64,000 nucleotides of DNA from Dyella flava (GTDB lineage Bacteria; Pseudomonadota; Gammaproteobacteria; Xanthomonadales; Rhodanobacteraceae), in the NCBI RefSeq assembly GCF_016904955.1, contig NZ_JADIKE010000026.1, positions 79,064 through 143,063 of the forward strand, in the 5' to 3' direction. The notes under the pieces are model-generated. The model did not search any database and was not told the origin of the DNA. It saw only the letters and a list, made by a program, of their open reading frames with translations. This document shows positions 63,493-64,000 of this stretch, in pieces. The position numbers were made by a program, and so were the translations under genes. Every line of letters begins with the position of its first letter. Within the stretch, counting starts at the first letter, position 1.

Positions 63493-63519
63493 GCCGCTAC
63501 AAATACGGGGATAAGGTCA

Positions 63520-63835
63520 GACACCTTAGTTATCCCGCAAGCCGGCTTGGATGCCGTAGAGACTGCCGAGCGAGCACTCAAAAGAGAGTCCAGCTTCAAG
63601 AACGTCCGTTGCATCAGTCGGTTACAGCGTCCCGGCCAAATTATGCTCTCCAGACGCGGTCAAATCATGCTTTCAGCCACACTTGGTGCACTTACCCATA
63701 AAGTGTCCGCCATTGATCGCATACCCACCCAGATACGTGGATGTCTGTTTTCGACCGAGGCTGTGTGAAAACCAGAAACTGGAGTCGCGATCCGCATTGG
63801 TTCGCTACGAAGCAGACTCATGTGCATGATTGCGG
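63520..63835. other. IS-flanking region, probably decayed mobile DNA
   Basis: No gene was found. aaattatgctctcc and caaatcatgctttc at about 63638-63678 are short near-repeats of the kind found at IS ends, but no pair could be completed. Confidence 0.3.
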
Positions 63836-64000
63836 TCAGGTTGCGATGGCCTGCATCAACTTCGCTACGCCCGTGATCTTGATTGCCCGCTTCATGTTGT
63901 AAGCCAATACATACAAGCTCATTTCAGTAGCGACCTTTGGCAAGGTTCGCATGAGGAAATGGGTTGATCCCATCCAGGCCTTGAGGGTTCCAAAGACGTG
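63836..64000 (-). CDS. Transposase C-terminus, IS1182/IS5-like (partial)
   Basis: The minus frame is open from the window edge to a stop at 63836, 54 aa: VFGTLKAWMGSTHFLMRTLP then VATEMSLYVLAYNMKRAIKI. These are the C-terminal hallmarks of IS4/IS5-type (IS1182-like) DDE transposases (FGTIK…WMG and VLAYNxKR). The 5' part lies beyond the window. The IS right end should lie between 63520 and 63835. Confidence 0.8.
   Translation of the reverse strand, partial: HVFGTLKAWMGSTHFLMRTLPKVATEMSLYVLAYNMKRAIKITGVAKLMQAIAT

Larger units (their letters stand above)
62296..63519 (+). mobile_element. Complete IS3-family element (IS407-like group), 1224 bp
   Basis: Left end tgaccttatccctgccattt and right end (reverse complement) tgaccttatccccgtatttg match closely, so both terminal inverted repeats are present. 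Two overlapping ORFs, OrfA and OrfB, are inside. Flanking 4-bp sequences (gttt and gaca) are not identical, so no target duplication is visible; the left flank is another IS fragment, which suggests rearrangement. Confidence 0.85.

Noticed and set aside
63547..63768. 73-aa ORF between IS elements
   Set aside because: Contains short internal sequence repeats (RRGQIML, RPGQIML) from IS-end-like DNA and has no start signal; not protein-like.

Overview
The window is a piece of a gammaproteobacterial chromosome. Gene order (topA-dprA-LysM protein, then def-fmt-rsmB), the proteins themselves and the high GC content suggest the Xanthomonadales, most likely a Rhodanobacteraceae-type organism; this placement is inferred, not tested by alignment.

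Bases 1-23.4 kb are conserved chromosome: DNA topology and uptake (topA, dprA), N-terminal maturation and initiator formylation (def, fmt), 16S rRNA methylation (rsmB), a cell-surface polysaccharide/lipid A block at 8.2-19.5 kb (two GT39-like membrane transferases, two tandem paralogous glycosyltransferases, two GT2 enzymes, an O-antigen ligase-like protein, a CDP-glycerol transferase-like protein and an LpxL-type acyltransferase), then dtd and rpoD. Families of short GC-rich inverted repeats sit between these genes. The block ends with tRNA-Ile(CAU), whose anticodon loop is split by a 243-nt group I intron of the Azoarcus type.

Bases 23.4-53.73 kb are an integrated genomic island. A P4-type tyrosine integrase lies just after the tRNA. 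A degenerate copy of the tRNA 3' end lies at 53713-53734, and 26-bp direct repeats (25 of 26 identical) containing GTGAGTAA motifs lie inside both ends. The left half carries island-type genes: an XRE regulator, a lipoprotein, membrane proteins, DUF5677, DUF932, DUF3987, AlpA and a Gp2/YagK-like replication protein, plus several very small ORFs. The right half (40.0-53.6 kb) is one tightly coupled operon that looks like a composite antiphage system: SNF2-like helicase, PHP-ABC (TrlF-like) ATPase, AIPR protein with an Mrr-like nuclease motif, beta-class adenine methyltransferase, a 37-aa ORF overlapping both neighbours, a type III Res-like helicase-nuclease, and an unknown 411-aa protein.

Bases 53.7-64 kb hold a second accessory region: a complete type I restriction-modification operon (hsdR-hsdM-hsdS, minus strand), then a low-GC locus pairing a 75-aa leader-like peptide with a 2OG-Fe(II) dioxygenase, then insertion sequence material (a frameshifted IS3 fragment, a complete 1224-bp IS3 element with matching terminal inverted repeats, and the end of another transposase running off the window). 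No conjugation genes, rRNA or CRISPR array were seen.
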